Made by a program: the position numbers and the translations under genes
Part shown: positions 25,884 to 34,851 of the stretch, piece by piece
How positions within the stretch are numbered: the first letter of the stretch is position 1
Layout of the letters: every line of letters starts with the position of its first letter
NCBI RefSeq assembly: GCF_022163125.1
Contig: NZ_CP091881.1
Coordinates: forward strand, 8,636,501-8,700,500
From: Paenibacillus sp. HWE-109
GTDB lineage: Bacteria > Bacillota > Bacilli > Paenibacillales > NBRC-103111
Direction of reading: 5' to 3'
DNA: 64,000 nt
Notes under the pieces: generated by a model
What the model saw: only the letters and a program-made list of their open reading frames with translations
The model's database searches: none
What the model was told of the DNA's origin: nothing

Positions 25884-26658
25884 CGTACAAGACATATTGA
25901 ACTTAACGGGAAAAATAGCGGTTGTCACTGGGGGGGCCTCTGGGATTGGTCTGGCGACAGCTGAGCTGCTGGCCAACTGTGGAGCCTATTCGATCCTTCT
26001 TGATATTAATGAAACGCAAGGGGAACAAGCGGTGGCTGGTATTCGACAACAGGGAGGTCGAGCAAGCTTCTACCGTTGTGACGTTTCTTCCTCTGCCGAT
26101 TGCGAGCGTGTTGCAGCCGAAATCGATGCCGCCCATGGACGAATCGATATTCTGTTCAACAACGCCGGGATTATTCGGCGTAAAACGGTTGTTGAACTGG
26201 AAGAACGCGATTGGGACTTGGTGATCGATGTCTCTTTGAAGGGCGTGTACCTGCTGTCCAAATACATCGTTCCTATCATGGAGCGCGAAGGTGGAGGCAG
26301 CATCATCAACTCCGGTTCCGGCTGGGGGCTTAAAGGCGGGGATCGCGCTGCCGCTTACTGCGCAGCCAAAGCTGGTGTTGTGAATTTAACGCGAGCGATG
26401 GCGATCGATCATGGTGTCGCCAACATCCGCGTGAATTGCGTATCGCCTGGCGATACGGACACGCCGCTGCTGCGTGATGAGGCGAAGCAGCTTCAGCGCA
26501 ACGAGGCTGAGTTCCTGGTCGCCTCGGCTGGCGGTCGCCCGCTGGAGCGATTAGGCACGCCGCGCGATATCGCGAATGCGGTGCTGTTTCTAGCGAGTGA
26601 TATGTCTTCCTGGGTCACAGGAAGCGTGCTTGTTGTGGATGGCGGCGGCATCGCCTGA
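25876..26658 (+). CDS. SDR family oxidoreductase
   Basis: The 260-residue classical short-chain dehydrogenase has the nucleotide-binding motif TGGASGIG (residues 18-25), the NNAG motif in FNNAGIIRR, and the catalytic triad Ser148, Tyr161 and Lys165 in YCAAK. The family oxidises or reduces sugars, polyols or related alcohols with NAD(P). AGGAGGG precedes an ATG that overlaps the lacZ stop, so the two are coupled. In this context it may oxidise the released sugar or a derivative; the substrate is unknown. Confidence 0.87.
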   Translation: MLNVQDILNLTGKIAVVTGGASGIGLATAELLANCGAYSILLDINETQGEQAVAGIRQQGGRASFYRCDVSSSADCERVAAEIDAAHGRIDILFNNAGIIRRKTVVELEERDWDLVIDVSLKGVYLLSKYIVPIMEREGGGSIINSGSGWGLKGGDRAAAYCAAKAGVVNLTRAMAIDHGVANIRVNCVSPGDTDTPLLRDEAKQLQRNEAEFLVASAGGRPLERLGTPRDIANAVLFLASDMSSWVTGSVLVVDGGGIA

Positions 26659-26770
26659 GGACGATTCGCGTCCCGCTTTGCCAAGCGCCCGGCAGGCTAG
26701 CCCGCCCGGCAAGCTAAGAATCTAAGCGTATAAATCGATAAGTACACACCGATGAATGGAGGCGTTACCT

Positions 26771-28171
26771 TTGCCTAATAAAAGAACTTATGCCCATCCT
26801 TATATACCGAATACCGTGCCTGAGGTTCGCGATGCGATGCTTAAGGAGATCGGCCTGACTTCGATGGACCAGCTTCATGACGCCATCCCGGACAGCTTGA
26901 AGCTGAATCGGGCAATGAATCTCCCGCCAGCTATGACGGAATATGAGCTGCGCCGTCATATCGACGGCTTGCTTGCCAAGAATAAACATGGCGCTGCGTA
27001 TCTGAATTTCCTCGGAGCGGGCTGTTGGCAGCATTTCATTCCGGCTGTCTGTGACGAGATCAATCAGCGTTCCGAATTCGTGACTGCCTATGCCGGTGAA
27101 CCCTATGAAGATCACGGACGATTCCAAACGCTGTTCGAGTATCAAAGTCTGATGGCTGAACTTGTGGATATGGACGTCGTCAACGTCCCCACCTTCGACT
27201 GGGCGCAAGCAGCCTCAACCGCTATCCGGATGGCTGGCCGCCTAACAGGACGCCGTGCTGCCTTGCTTCCAAGATCAGTCGATCCAGACAAAGTGATGAT
27301 CATAAACAACTACTGTACCCCTGTGATGGAGCTGCGCTTTGTGGAGATCGACGAGGCAACCGGCAAGATGGACTTGGCTGATTTGCGCAGCAAGCTAACC
27401 AGCGATGTAGCGGCGGTATACTTCGAGAATCCGGGTTACCTCGGCATTATCGAAGACCAAGGACAGGACATATCGGAGCTTGCGCATTCCGTCGATGCGA
27501 TCTGCATCGTTGGCGTAGACCCGATTTCCCTTGGCGTTCTTCAGCCGCCAAGCCAATACGGCGCCGATATCGTCTGTGGAGATTTGCAGCCGCTGGGCAT
27601 GCATATGAATTACGGCGGCGGTCAAGCCGGATTCATCGCGACGCGCGATGAAGAGGCCTACGTCATGGAATATCCTTCACGGCTGTTCGGCATCGTGCCG
27701 ACGGAGGTAGAAGGCGAGTATGGCTTCGGCGATGTGGCTTACGAGCGTACCTCCTTCGCGCTTAGGGAGAAAGGGAAGGAGTCTGTCGGTACCCAGACAG
27801 CATTATGGGGGATAACCGCAGGTGTCTACCTGTCCTTGCTGGGGCCTTCCGGCATGCAGGAAGTTGGCGAAACTATTATGCAGAAGTCGCAGTACGCGGC
27901 GATGAAACTAGCCGCTATTCCTGGGATTTCCCTGCGATTCGGGGAAACAGCTTTCTTCAAGGAGTTTGTTGTTGATTTCAACGATACGGGGCTAACGGTC
28001 GCTCAAATTAATGCGCGGCTTTCCGACGCAGGGATATTCGGCGGTAAAGATTTGTCCGCTTCGTTCCCGGCATGGGGGCAATGTGCGCTCTATTGTGTGA
28101 CGGAAATTCATTCGCAAGCGGATCTGGATCGCTTAGCAGACACCATTCAAACTATCGTTCGCAAACCGTGA
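26771..28171 (+). CDS. GcvPA-like glycine decarboxylase P-protein subunit 1 paralog
   Basis: The 466-residue protein resembles the N-terminal half of glycine decarboxylase (Gly1 subunit): PYIPNTVPEVRDAMLKEIG, NFLGAGCWQHFIPAV, YAGEPYEDHGRFQTLFEYQS and GDLQPLGMHMNYGGGQAGF. The split P-protein decarboxylates glycine on PLP and passes the aminomethyl group to lipoyl-GcvH. The start is most likely TTG 26771, 8 bp after GGAGG; the ATG at 26756 overlaps that ribosome binding site. No gcvH, gcvT or lpd lies nearby. The gene follows lacZ and an SDR gene, so it is either a redundant copy or a repurposed paralog. Confidence 0.82.
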   Translation: MPNKRTYAHPYIPNTVPEVRDAMLKEIGLTSMDQLHDAIPDSLKLNRAMNLPPAMTEYELRRHIDGLLAKNKHGAAYLNFLGAGCWQHFIPAVCDEINQRSEFVTAYAGEPYEDHGRFQTLFEYQSLMAELVDMDVVNVPTFDWAQAASTAIRMAGRLTGRRAALLPRSVDPDKVMIINNYCTPVMELRFVEIDEATGKMDLADLRSKLTSDVAAVYFENPGYLGIIEDQGQDISELAHSVDAICIVGVDPISLGVLQPPSQYGADIVCGDLQPLGMHMNYGGGQAGFIATRDEEAYVMEYPSRLFGIVPTEVEGEYGFGDVAYERTSFALREKGKESVGTQTALWGITAGVYLSLLGPSGMQEVGETIMQKSQYAAMKLAAIPGISLRFGETAFFKEFVVDFNDTGLTVAQINARLSDAGIFGGKDLSASFPAWGQCALYCVTEIHSQADLDRLADTIQTIVRKP

Positions 28172-28201
28172 TCGACGTATATAGAGAAAGGACGGAACGC
28201 C

Positions 28202-29761
28202 ATGAAACGAATTCGCCGAGATCATAAAGTCCGTAATTTTCATCAAGCCAAATGGGATGAGCCGGTCATCTTTGAGCTTCACCGTGAGGGTGAGCGAGGT
28301 GTCATTCCGCCTGGAACAGAGGCTGGCATTGCAGCTGAGGTGGGAGACGGCATCGGACGTATCCCATCATCTATGAAGCGGAAAACTGCGCCGGCTTTAC
28401 CCGAAATCGGGCAAGCCAAAGTACTTAGGCATTATTTGCGCCTATCTCAGGAAACGCTGGGTTCTGATTTGAATGTTGAGATCGGACAAGGCACTTGTAC
28501 GATGAAATACATCCCGCGTATCAACGAAATGCTGATCCGCACGCCCCATATGATGGAGCTGCATCCCTTGCAGGAGGCAGACTCGGTTCAGGGGATGCTG
28601 GAGATTTTCTACAAGCTGGACCTTGCGATGCGCGAGATCAGCGGGATGGACGCTTTCTCCTTCCAACCGAGCAGCGGCACGCAGGCTTTGCTGGCTATGG
28701 CTTCCATCGTACGCGCTTATCATGATTCACGGGGAGAAGGAGAACAGCGGGATGAAATCATCACGACGATTTTCTCCCATCCCTCCCAAGCGGCAACAGC
28801 TGCCGTCAAGGGCTACAAAATCATTACGCTGCACCCGGACGAAGACGGCTTCCCCGATCTGGAGAAGCTGAAGAGTGTCATCTCCGAGCGGACAGCAGGC
28901 TTTGTCGTTGCCAATCCGGAAGACACGGGCATCTACAACCACCGGATTCGCGAGTTTACCGACGTTGTTCACGAAGCTGGCGGCGTTTGCTTCTACGATC
29001 AGGCCAACGCCAATGGCTTGCTTGGCATCACGCGTGCGAAAGAAGCGGGCTTCGACATGTGTTTCTTCAATTTGCATAAGACCTTTGCCGCTCCTCATAT
29101 GTGCGGTGGTCCAGCTACGGGCGCTCTTGGAGTAAGCGAAGAACTCAAACGTTTCCTGCCAGGGCCGCTCGTCGATTACGACGGCAGCCGTTATGTTTTG
29201 AAGAATCAGTCTGCTGAAAGCATTGGCAAAGTTCGCAGCTTCCACGGAGTAGCACAGACGGTACTGCGTTCGTATGCCTGGATTATGAGTCTTGGTCCGG
29301 ACGGACTCAAGGATGTCGCTCAAATTGCCGTGCTGAATAACAATTATCTCTATCATAAAATCCTCCAAATCCGCGGAGCGAGCGCCCCTTATATCAAAGG
29401 CCGCCGCCTTGAACAGGTTCGCTACAGCTGGAAGCAGCTTACGGATGAGACGGGTGTCACGACCGAAGATATTACGCGCCGCATGTGTGATTTCGGCCTG
29501 CATTACTGGACGTCTCACCACCCGTATATCGTGAAGCAGCCGTTTACTTTGGAGCCGACAGAGTCGTATTCCAAAGAGGATCTGGACGAATACATTCAAG
29601 CGCTGGAGCACATTGCGAATGAGGCTTATACGCAGCCGGAAATTGTGCGCTCTGCTCCGCATAACAGCACGGTACACCGGAACGATGAATCGTCCCTCGA
29701 TGATCCTAAGCAATGGTGCATTACTTGGCGGGCGTATTTGAAAAAGACTCAACTGGTGTGA
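28202..29761 (+). CDS. GcvPB-like glycine decarboxylase P-protein subunit 2 paralog (PLP enzyme)
   Basis: The 519-residue partner of the preceding gene shows TCTMKYIPRINE, FSFQPSSGTQALLAMASIV, VANPEDTGIYN, FYDQANANG and the PLP-lysine motif NLHKTFAAPHMCGGPATG with Lys293. In canonical GcvPB proteins the stretch after the lysine is Ser/Thr- and Gly-rich (of the type FSTPHGGGGPGAG); here Ala-Ala and Met-Cys replace key positions. The divergence and the orphan context suggest altered specificity. Spacing to the first subunit is 30 bp. The pair ends the long beta-galactosidase operon. Confidence 0.82.
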   Translation: MKRIRRDHKVRNFHQAKWDEPVIFELHREGERGVIPPGTEAGIAAEVGDGIGRIPSSMKRKTAPALPEIGQAKVLRHYLRLSQETLGSDLNVEIGQGTCTMKYIPRINEMLIRTPHMMELHPLQEADSVQGMLEIFYKLDLAMREISGMDAFSFQPSSGTQALLAMASIVRAYHDSRGEGEQRDEIITTIFSHPSQAATAAVKGYKIITLHPDEDGFPDLEKLKSVISERTAGFVVANPEDTGIYNHRIREFTDVVHEAGGVCFYDQANANGLLGITRAKEAGFDMCFFNLHKTFAAPHMCGGPATGALGVSEELKRFLPGPLVDYDGSRYVLKNQSAESIGKVRSFHGVAQTVLRSYAWIMSLGPDGLKDVAQIAVLNNNYLYHKILQIRGASAPYIKGRRLEQVRYSWKQLTDETGVTTEDITRRMCDFGLHYWTSHHPYIVKQPFTLEPTESYSKEDLDEYIQALEHIANEAYTQPEIVRSAPHNSTVHRNDESSLDDPKQWCITWRAYLKKTQLV

Positions 29762-29817
29762 TGAGAGTAGAGACGCGGGGGGCGACTCTGGGTTGTCTCC
29801 TGCCCCTTCCGCTTTGC

Positions 29818-30008
29818 TAACTGGAAAACCTCCCGTTAAATTGGTATTTACGCACTAAAAGTAGCGATTACATGGAAAAACTCCTGTTAATTCCGATGAT
29901 TTCTCGCTAAATAGCTGTTTTCTCGGGAATTAGAGGGAGGTTTTCCCGCTAGATGTCAGTTCAGAGCTATTCAGAGCCAAACTAACAGGAGCAATTCCTG
30001 TTAGACTT
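29818..30008. repeat. Nested palindromic intergenic repeat, family C
   Basis: Forward arms GGAAAACCTCCCGTTAAATT (29822) and GGAAAAACTCCTGTTAATTCC-like sequence (29875) face the inverted arm GGGAATTAGAGGGAGGTTTT (29934-29953). A separate stem CTAACAGGAG / CCTGTTAG closes the element at about 29981-30004. The first arm is also found at 14042. The design is the same as family A but the sequence differs. Confidence 0.72.
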
Positions 30009-30026
30009 TGCCACAAGAACAAATAA

Positions 30027-30069
30027 GAGGCTGCTCATTAGGTTTGCAACCTGTGAGACAGCCTTTTTG
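30027..30069 (+). terminator. Terminator between convergent units
   Basis: AGGCTGCTCA pairs with TGAGACAGCCT around a loop that itself contains GGTTTGCAACC, followed by TTTTTG on the + strand. It could serve the beta-galactosidase operon and, on the other strand, the LysR gene ending at 30078. Confidence 0.72.
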
Positions 30070-30077
30070 TGTATGGC

Positions 30078-30953
30078 TTATTGCGGTTCTTTCATTAAGT
30101 CGATGAAATGCTGCGCAGTTTTTGTTAAATAGCGATCCTTGTACCAAATTAATCCGGTGGAAAGCAGGAGTGCACTGTCTGCGATGGCAAAGGATTGAAT
30201 GTCGTATCCGCGATGCATGTTAAGAATGGAAGCCGGCACAATCGTTGTTCCTTCTCCCGAAGATACCCATGCCAACAGCGTCACGATATCCGAGCATTCG
30301 CCGATGATATTGGCAGTCAAGCCTCGCTTGGTGAATTGGTCGATAATGCTTTGATACAGCCCAAGCCCTTCTGCACTTGGCAAAATGAGCGGAAAACGCT
30401 GAATATCATTGTAACTGAATTCGCGCGATTCAAGCCCCATGTTGGTGGCTGCAACAAAATAAAAAGGCTCAGGCTGAAGCTCCAGTACATGGAACTCCTG
30501 CAGCTCCAAGGGGAGACGCACGATAGCAAGTTCGATTACTCGTTCTCTAATGAGTCTAAGAAGTTGCGCGGATTCATTCTGCTGTATTTTATAGGTAACC
30601 TCGGGATATCGAGTTTTAAAAATGCGCAGCAGCTGAGGTAAAAAGGCGGAAGATAACGTGTTGACGCCAATAAGCAATTTGCCTCGCGTACCCATGCCAA
30701 TTTCTTTCACTTCCATTTCTGCTTCTTCCAGAAGCTTGGTCAAATGAAGGGCATGTACATATAAGGCTTGTCCAGCTTCGGTGAGTTCCAATCTTTTACC
30801 GTTTCGAATGACCAGTTGGACCCCGAGTTCTTGCTCCATGAGTTTTAATTGCTGCCCAAGCGGCGGTTGTGTCATGTGTAATCGGAGGGCGGCAGCCGTA
30901 ATTTGCTGCTCTTCTGCGATAGCAATGAAATAGCGAAGTTGACGAATATCCAT
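30078..30953 (-). CDS. LysR family transcriptional regulator
   Basis: The 291-residue protein has an N-terminal LysR helix-turn-helix (MDIRQLRYFIAIAEEQQI, AALRLHMTQPPLGQQLKLME) and a C-terminal periplasmic-binding-like effector domain. I choose the ATG at 30953 because GGGAGG lies just upstream; a longer frame from 31076 has no LysR homology. It is divergent from the ankyrin/deaminase pair, the usual arrangement for a LysR regulator and its target. The palindrome at 30973-30989 is a candidate binding site. Confidence 0.9.
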   Translation of the reverse strand: MDIRQLRYFIAIAEEQQITAAALRLHMTQPPLGQQLKLMEQELGVQLVIRNGKRLELTEAGQALYVHALHLTKLLEEAEMEVKEIGMGTRGKLLIGVNTLSSAFLPQLLRIFKTRYPEVTYKIQQNESAQLLRLIRERVIELAIVRLPLELQEFHVLELQPEPFYFVAATNMGLESREFSYNDIQRFPLILPSAEGLGLYQSIIDQFTKRGLTANIIGECSDIVTLLAWVSSGEGTTIVPASILNMHRGYDIQSFAIADSALLLSTGLIWYKDRYLTKTAQHFIDLMKEPQ

Positions 30954-30972
30954 CGAGAAGCCTCCCACAATC

Positions 30973-30989
30973 CAAACGATAAACGTTTG
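30973..30989. promoter_or_regulatory. Palindrome in the LysR/ankyrin divergent promoter region
   Basis: CAAACGATAAACGTTTG has arms CAAACG and CGTTTG separated by five bases. It lies 20 bp upstream of the LysR start in the 121-bp divergent gap, so it is a candidate LysR operator. Confidence 0.5.
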
Positions 30990-31074
30990 ATAAATGAACT
31001 TTATGTATATTTTTCGTTCGATAATGTCTATGTTACCATAGAGGAAGACTCGGACAAAAGAGGATGTGACTTTC

Positions 31075-31665
31075 ATGAATCTAGCACTTTTTCGCGCAGC
31101 AGAGAGCGGAGATACGGATACAGTTCTACAATGGATTCAAAATGGAGCAGATATTAACATGAGAGACACTCTTGGACGTACGCCAATCCTGGCTGCTACC
31201 CATGGGAATAAAGTGGAAACAGTGAAAGCGTTGATTGAAGCGGGAGCGGATATTAATTTGCAAGATCACAAACGGGACAATCCGTTGCTATATGCCGGTG
31301 CGCAGGGAATGCTCGAAATCGTCCAGCTCATGATCGATGCCGGAGCAGATCCGGCGATTACGAACCGCTATGGCGGGACAGCGCTCATACCAGCTTCGGA
31401 ACATGGGTATATTGAGGTTGTTAAGGAACTGCTTAGCCGCTCGAAGATTAACGTTAATCACATTAACAATCTAGGATGGACGGCGTTGATGGAAGCAATC
31501 ATTTTGAGCAATGGCAAGGAAAAACAACAGCAGGTTATACAAGTGCTTATCGCCTACGGAGCCGATGTGACAATTCCGGATAAGGACGGCGTTACACCGC
31601 TGGAGCATGCAAGAGCGCATCATTTTACAGCGATTGAGCGTTTATTAATAGATGCAGGTGCTTAA
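31075..31665 (+). CDS. Ankyrin repeat protein
   Basis: The 196-residue protein consists almost entirely of ankyrin repeats, about five or six units of the form DTLGRTPILAATHGNKVETV, ALIEAGADINLQD and LMIDAGADPAITN. It has no signal peptide or transmembrane segment. Ankyrin repeats mediate protein-protein contacts; no enzymatic activity is predicted. The ATG at 31075 is preferred to a GTG at 31066 that abuts the AAGAGG site. It precedes the amidohydrolase by 40 bp and is probably cotranscribed with it under the divergent LysR regulator. Confidence 0.88.
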   Translation: MNLALFRAAESGDTDTVLQWIQNGADINMRDTLGRTPILAATHGNKVETVKALIEAGADINLQDHKRDNPLLYAGAQGMLEIVQLMIDAGADPAITNRYGGTALIPASEHGYIEVVKELLSRSKINVNHINNLGWTALMEAIILSNGKEKQQQVIQVLIAYGADVTIPDKDGVTPLEHARAHHFTAIERLLIDAGA

Positions 31666-31705
31666 CTAATACCGATATGGATATTTGGGGAAAAGGTGTG
31701 ATGAC

Positions 31706-32935
31706 ATGTTAAATGCTTCTTATTGGCTAACGAACGTAAGATTAGAACAAGGCTATGTTAAGGAAGATGGGCAAGTGGCTGGGACGAAAACAGGGCTTTT
31801 TCATATCCGAATTGAGGACGGTTCTGTTGCTGAAGTGATTGGAATGGAAACGGAAACGGAACTGCGGAGTCATCTGCCCAAATACGACTGCAACGCGCTG
31901 TTGTTGCTTCCTTCTTTCGAGGAGGCCCATATTCATTTGGATAAAACGTATCTCGATGCCCCGTGGAAAGCAGTAAAGCCTGTTTCCAGCATTTTCGAAC
32001 GGATTGAGGAAGAGAAAGTATTACTGCCTAAACTTTTGCCCATGGCGAAGCAGCAAGCGGAAAGCATTCTGACGCTCATCCAGAGATTTGGCGCGACACA
32101 TGTTCGGAGCCATTGCAATATCGAGCCTGTCAGCGGACTTCGACGATTAGAGGCAACCAAGCAAGCGCTGGATACATTCTCTGGCAAAATTTCTTCTGAA
32201 ATTGTAGCTTTTCCGCAGCATGGACTGCTTCGATCGGATTCGGTGCAGTTGGTCAAGCAATCTTTGGCAGAGGGAGTCACGCATGTTGGCGGGGTAGATC
32301 CATATACGGTGGACGGGGACATTGAGAAATCGCTGCAGACCATGGTCGAGTTGGCTGTTCTTCATCACGCTGGCATAGACCTTCACTTGCATGATGGAAA
32401 CGAAGCGGGTAAGCAAACGCTGACGCGACTAGCTGATTTGACCGAAGAAGCTGGATTGCAGGGAAAAGTTACCGTAAGCCATGCCTTCTGGTTCGCGAGT
32501 GCTCCCAAGCAAGAAGCAGAAGAGCTAGCTAGCCGGATGGCTGCGCTCGGCATGTCCATTGCATCGACGGTGCCCATTGGAAGAACCACGATGCCACTGC
32601 CCATGCTGCATAAGCAAGGCGTCAAAGTGAAATTAGCCACAGACAGCCTGACGGATCACTGGTCTCCGTTCGGAAATGGCGATCAACTGGAGAAAGCCGG
32701 GCGGTTCGCAGAATTGTATGGATACAATGATGAAAGGTCATTATCACAGTCTCTGGGGTTCATCACAGGCGGGATAACACCGCTTAATTCAGAAGGCGAG
32801 CAAGTGTGGCCAAAGGCGGGCGATGCGGCAAGCTTTGTATTGGTGCATGCCAGCTGCTCCGCAGAAGCAGTGGCGCGAAGAGCTGAGCGTCGAGCGGTTT
32901 GGTATCAAGGCCGACTGGTGAGCGGTTCGGTTTAG
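31706..32935 (+). CDS. Cytosine-deaminase-like amidohydrolase
   Basis: The 409-residue member of the metal-dependent amidohydrolase superfamily has the metal-binding motif EAHIHLDKTY, then HCNIEP, HLHDGNEAG, VSHAFWF and the late Asp motif ATDSLTDHWSPFGNGDQLEK. The HLDK plus DxxxDxWxPxG pattern is that of the CodA / cytosine deaminase and N-isopropylammelide hydrolase branch. These deaminate or hydrolyse pyrimidine, triazine or similar heterocycles. ATG 31706 follows AAGGTG; the TTG at 31685 is less likely. The ligand may be an environmental heterocycle sensed by the divergent LysR protein. Confidence 0.82.
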   Translation: MLNASYWLTNVRLEQGYVKEDGQVAGTKTGLFHIRIEDGSVAEVIGMETETELRSHLPKYDCNALLLLPSFEEAHIHLDKTYLDAPWKAVKPVSSIFERIEEEKVLLPKLLPMAKQQAESILTLIQRFGATHVRSHCNIEPVSGLRRLEATKQALDTFSGKISSEIVAFPQHGLLRSDSVQLVKQSLAEGVTHVGGVDPYTVDGDIEKSLQTMVELAVLHHAGIDLHLHDGNEAGKQTLTRLADLTEEAGLQGKVTVSHAFWFASAPKQEAEELASRMAALGMSIASTVPIGRTTMPLPMLHKQGVKVKLATDSLTDHWSPFGNGDQLEKAGRFAELYGYNDERSLSQSLGFITGGITPLNSEGEQVWPKAGDAASFVLVHASCSAEAVARRAERRAVWYQGRLVSGSV

Positions 32936-32977
32936 GTGCAGCTGCCTGTACAACGCAGGCACTTTATACATTTACTC

Positions 32978-33366
32978 CGAAGGGAGCTATGACCCCTTAT
33001 TTGAATGAGATCCGCGAGAAAGGGGGCGCTCGCGCAACGTCGATCCCTTATTTCGCTGTCCGGCCTCCGGAATAGACTGATTTAGGCGGAATAGAGTATC
33101 TACGATCCGCAGGCACGAGAAAACAGCCGATTTGTCACAAATAGCGAATCGTCGATCCTTAGCTATGGGCGCGATGCCTCATCGTTCAATACTCAGCTAC
33201 TTGCTCCCCTAGCTACACTCTGCGTTCTCCCAACCGTCTGCACAACTCCGCGCGCCTAAACAAATTTATTCCTAAGGGATCTATGATCCCTTATTTGAAT
33301 GAGATCCGCGTAATAGGGTCCTCTCGCGGAACGGCGATTCCTTATTCCGCGGTTCGGCCTCCGAAC
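32978..33366. repeat. Direct intergenic repeats of about 100 bp (family D), two copies
   Basis: Copy 1 at about 32978-33076 and copy 2 at about 33269-33366 share CCCTTATTTGAATGAGATCC, a GATTCC/GATCCC-TTATT segment and CGGCCTCCG. The 190 bp between them carries related fragments (GATCC, GGAATA). No gene is supported in 32936-33580. Confidence 0.72.
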
Positions 33367-33580
33367 ATGTGCACGACAGCATCGAATCAGGAGCAAATAA
33401 GGTTGAAAAACAGCGTTACAGCAAAGGCGACGGGTGAAATCGAGTCTGTAAGGTTGAAAAACAACCTTACAGGAGGAACATGTGCACGACAGCATCAAAT
33501 CAGGTGCAAATAAGGTTGAAAAACAACGTTACAGCAAAGGCAGCCGGTGAAATCGAGTCTGTAAGGCTGAAAAACAGCGA
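33364..33580. repeat. Tandem 113-bp repeat, two units, abutting the diguanylate cyclase stop codon
   Basis: AACATGTGCACGACAGCATC starts at 33364 and again at 33477, a 113-bp period. Each unit ends in TGTAAGGTTGAAAAACA-type sequence. TAAGGTTG and CAACCTTA within unit 1 form a hairpin. The second unit runs up to the stop codon of the minus-strand gene at 33581. Confidence 0.82.
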
Positions 33581-34660
33581 CTAAGTCACGGTTCTATTTT
33601 TGCCTGAATTTTTGGCCTTATATAATTTTTTGTCAGCCTTTTCAAAAAGGGTTTCTTTGCTCATCCCAGGTTCGTAACTTGCGATGCCGATACTAATGGT
33701 GACGACTTTGCCGGCCATTTCCTCATGCTTCGTACCGGACACGGTGGTTCGAATCGTCTCGACCAATTTGATGGCACGCGCAACGTCGGTTTCAAACAAT
33801 AGAAGCGCAAACTCTTCGCCTCCGTAACGTGCGGCAATATCGTTGGACGAGATCGTTTCCTTAATGATCTGCGCAACGCGTGAAAGAACAACATCGCCGA
33901 TCAAGTGGCCGAAAGTATCATTGATGGTTTTGAAGTTGTCGATATCAAGTAAAGCCAGGAAAAATGAGGAGCTGCGCTCCCCGCTGTAAGTCAGCGCCAT
34001 ATCGAAATGCTCATAGAAGGATGCTTGGTTATATAAATGAGTGAGCGAGTCGATTTGGGCTTGTTTGCGCATAATGGCATATTGAATCATTAACTCTTGC
34101 TTGGCCGTCATTGTCGTAAGCAAAGCTTCCTGCAGCTCACGACCGCGGCTCATAATGTTTATGGCCAGCAGGGTGCAGGCGCCGATAAAGCAAGGGATTG
34201 CAACCAGATCGAAATCTGATAAATGGCTCCGGTAACTCTCATCCCCGAAGTACAAAAAGATAAATCCAAGCAGCTGCAAAATTGCAGAGAAAAGGGTTAA
34301 TCGACTTCGATAAAAAATGACCGATACGAGTATAGGGAGTAAAAACAGGGCAGAAATGATCCGGATATCTGTGTTAAGTCGAATGATGAGGATCGCCAGA
34401 ATCGTCCCTGCGACTACTAAGGTGTAAAAGGAATATTTTCGGAAAAATTTGTTGACTATCCAGGCCAGACCTACAGTTGCAGACATTTTCAAAGTCGGGA
34501 ACAGGAGGACATAGTAGTAAAATTCCACAACCTGAGCGTCGTAAGGTAAAAAAAGATAAGAGAAAAGTTGAGCCAGAAGTTGTACCCCGATGATATACCA
34601 ATAGGAAATCCATATTTTGCGGGCCCAAGTTGTTTCGCTGTCTGTTAAATTCGTTATCAT
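33581..34660 (-). CDS. Membrane diguanylate cyclase (GGDEF domain)
   Basis: The 359-residue protein has an N-terminal region with about six hydrophobic helices (residues 15-175), a short coiled linker and a GGDEF domain with the active motif RYGGEEF. DIDNFKTINDTFGHLIGD marks the metal and substrate site. The product is c-di-GMP, a second messenger for motility and biofilm state. The inhibitory RxxD site normally found five residues before GGEEF is SSND here, so product inhibition is probably absent. It is a single-gene unit on the minus strand, isolated by repeats downstream. Confidence 0.9.
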   Translation of the reverse strand: MITNLTDSETTWARKIWISYWYIIGVQLLAQLFSYLFLPYDAQVVEFYYYVLLFPTLKMSATVGLAWIVNKFFRKYSFYTLVVAGTILAILIIRLNTDIRIISALFLLPILVSVIFYRSRLTLFSAILQLLGFIFLYFGDESYRSHLSDFDLVAIPCFIGACTLLAINIMSRGRELQEALLTTMTAKQELMIQYAIMRKQAQIDSLTHLYNQASFYEHFDMALTYSGERSSSFFLALLDIDNFKTINDTFGHLIGDVVLSRVAQIIKETISSNDIAARYGGEEFALLLFETDVARAIKLVETIRTTVSGTKHEEMAGKVVTISIGIASYEPGMSKETLFEKADKKLYKAKNSGKNRTVT

Positions 34661-34851
34661 TGTTCACCTGAATATGCTTTTTTGTGTCAATTTTACCATA
34701 GATACGATCATTTCGTTAATGTAGTAAATTATTTATGCCGCCAAGGTTTTCGGCGGGGATGGAAAAGTTTTCTGGCTTCGCTTTGTAGTATACTGAAAAA
34801 GAAAAATTCGAATAGGTTCACAATCATTCCGTTAGAGAGGAAGATGAATAA

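Noticed and set aside
26659..26755. Terminator between the SDR gene and the GcvPA-like gene
   Set aside because: The GC-rich segment with GGCTAGCC and repeated CCCGGCA has no T-run, so I treat the genes as one operon.
28727..29752. Long minus-strand frame of 341 codons
   Set aside because: It is antisense to the GcvPB-like gene, has no ribosome binding site and no recognisable domain; the + strand frame is clearly coding.
32936..33580. Short frames in the repeat region (60-85 codons)
   Set aside because: They lie wholly in family D and tandem repeats, appear on both strands and lack ribosome binding sites.
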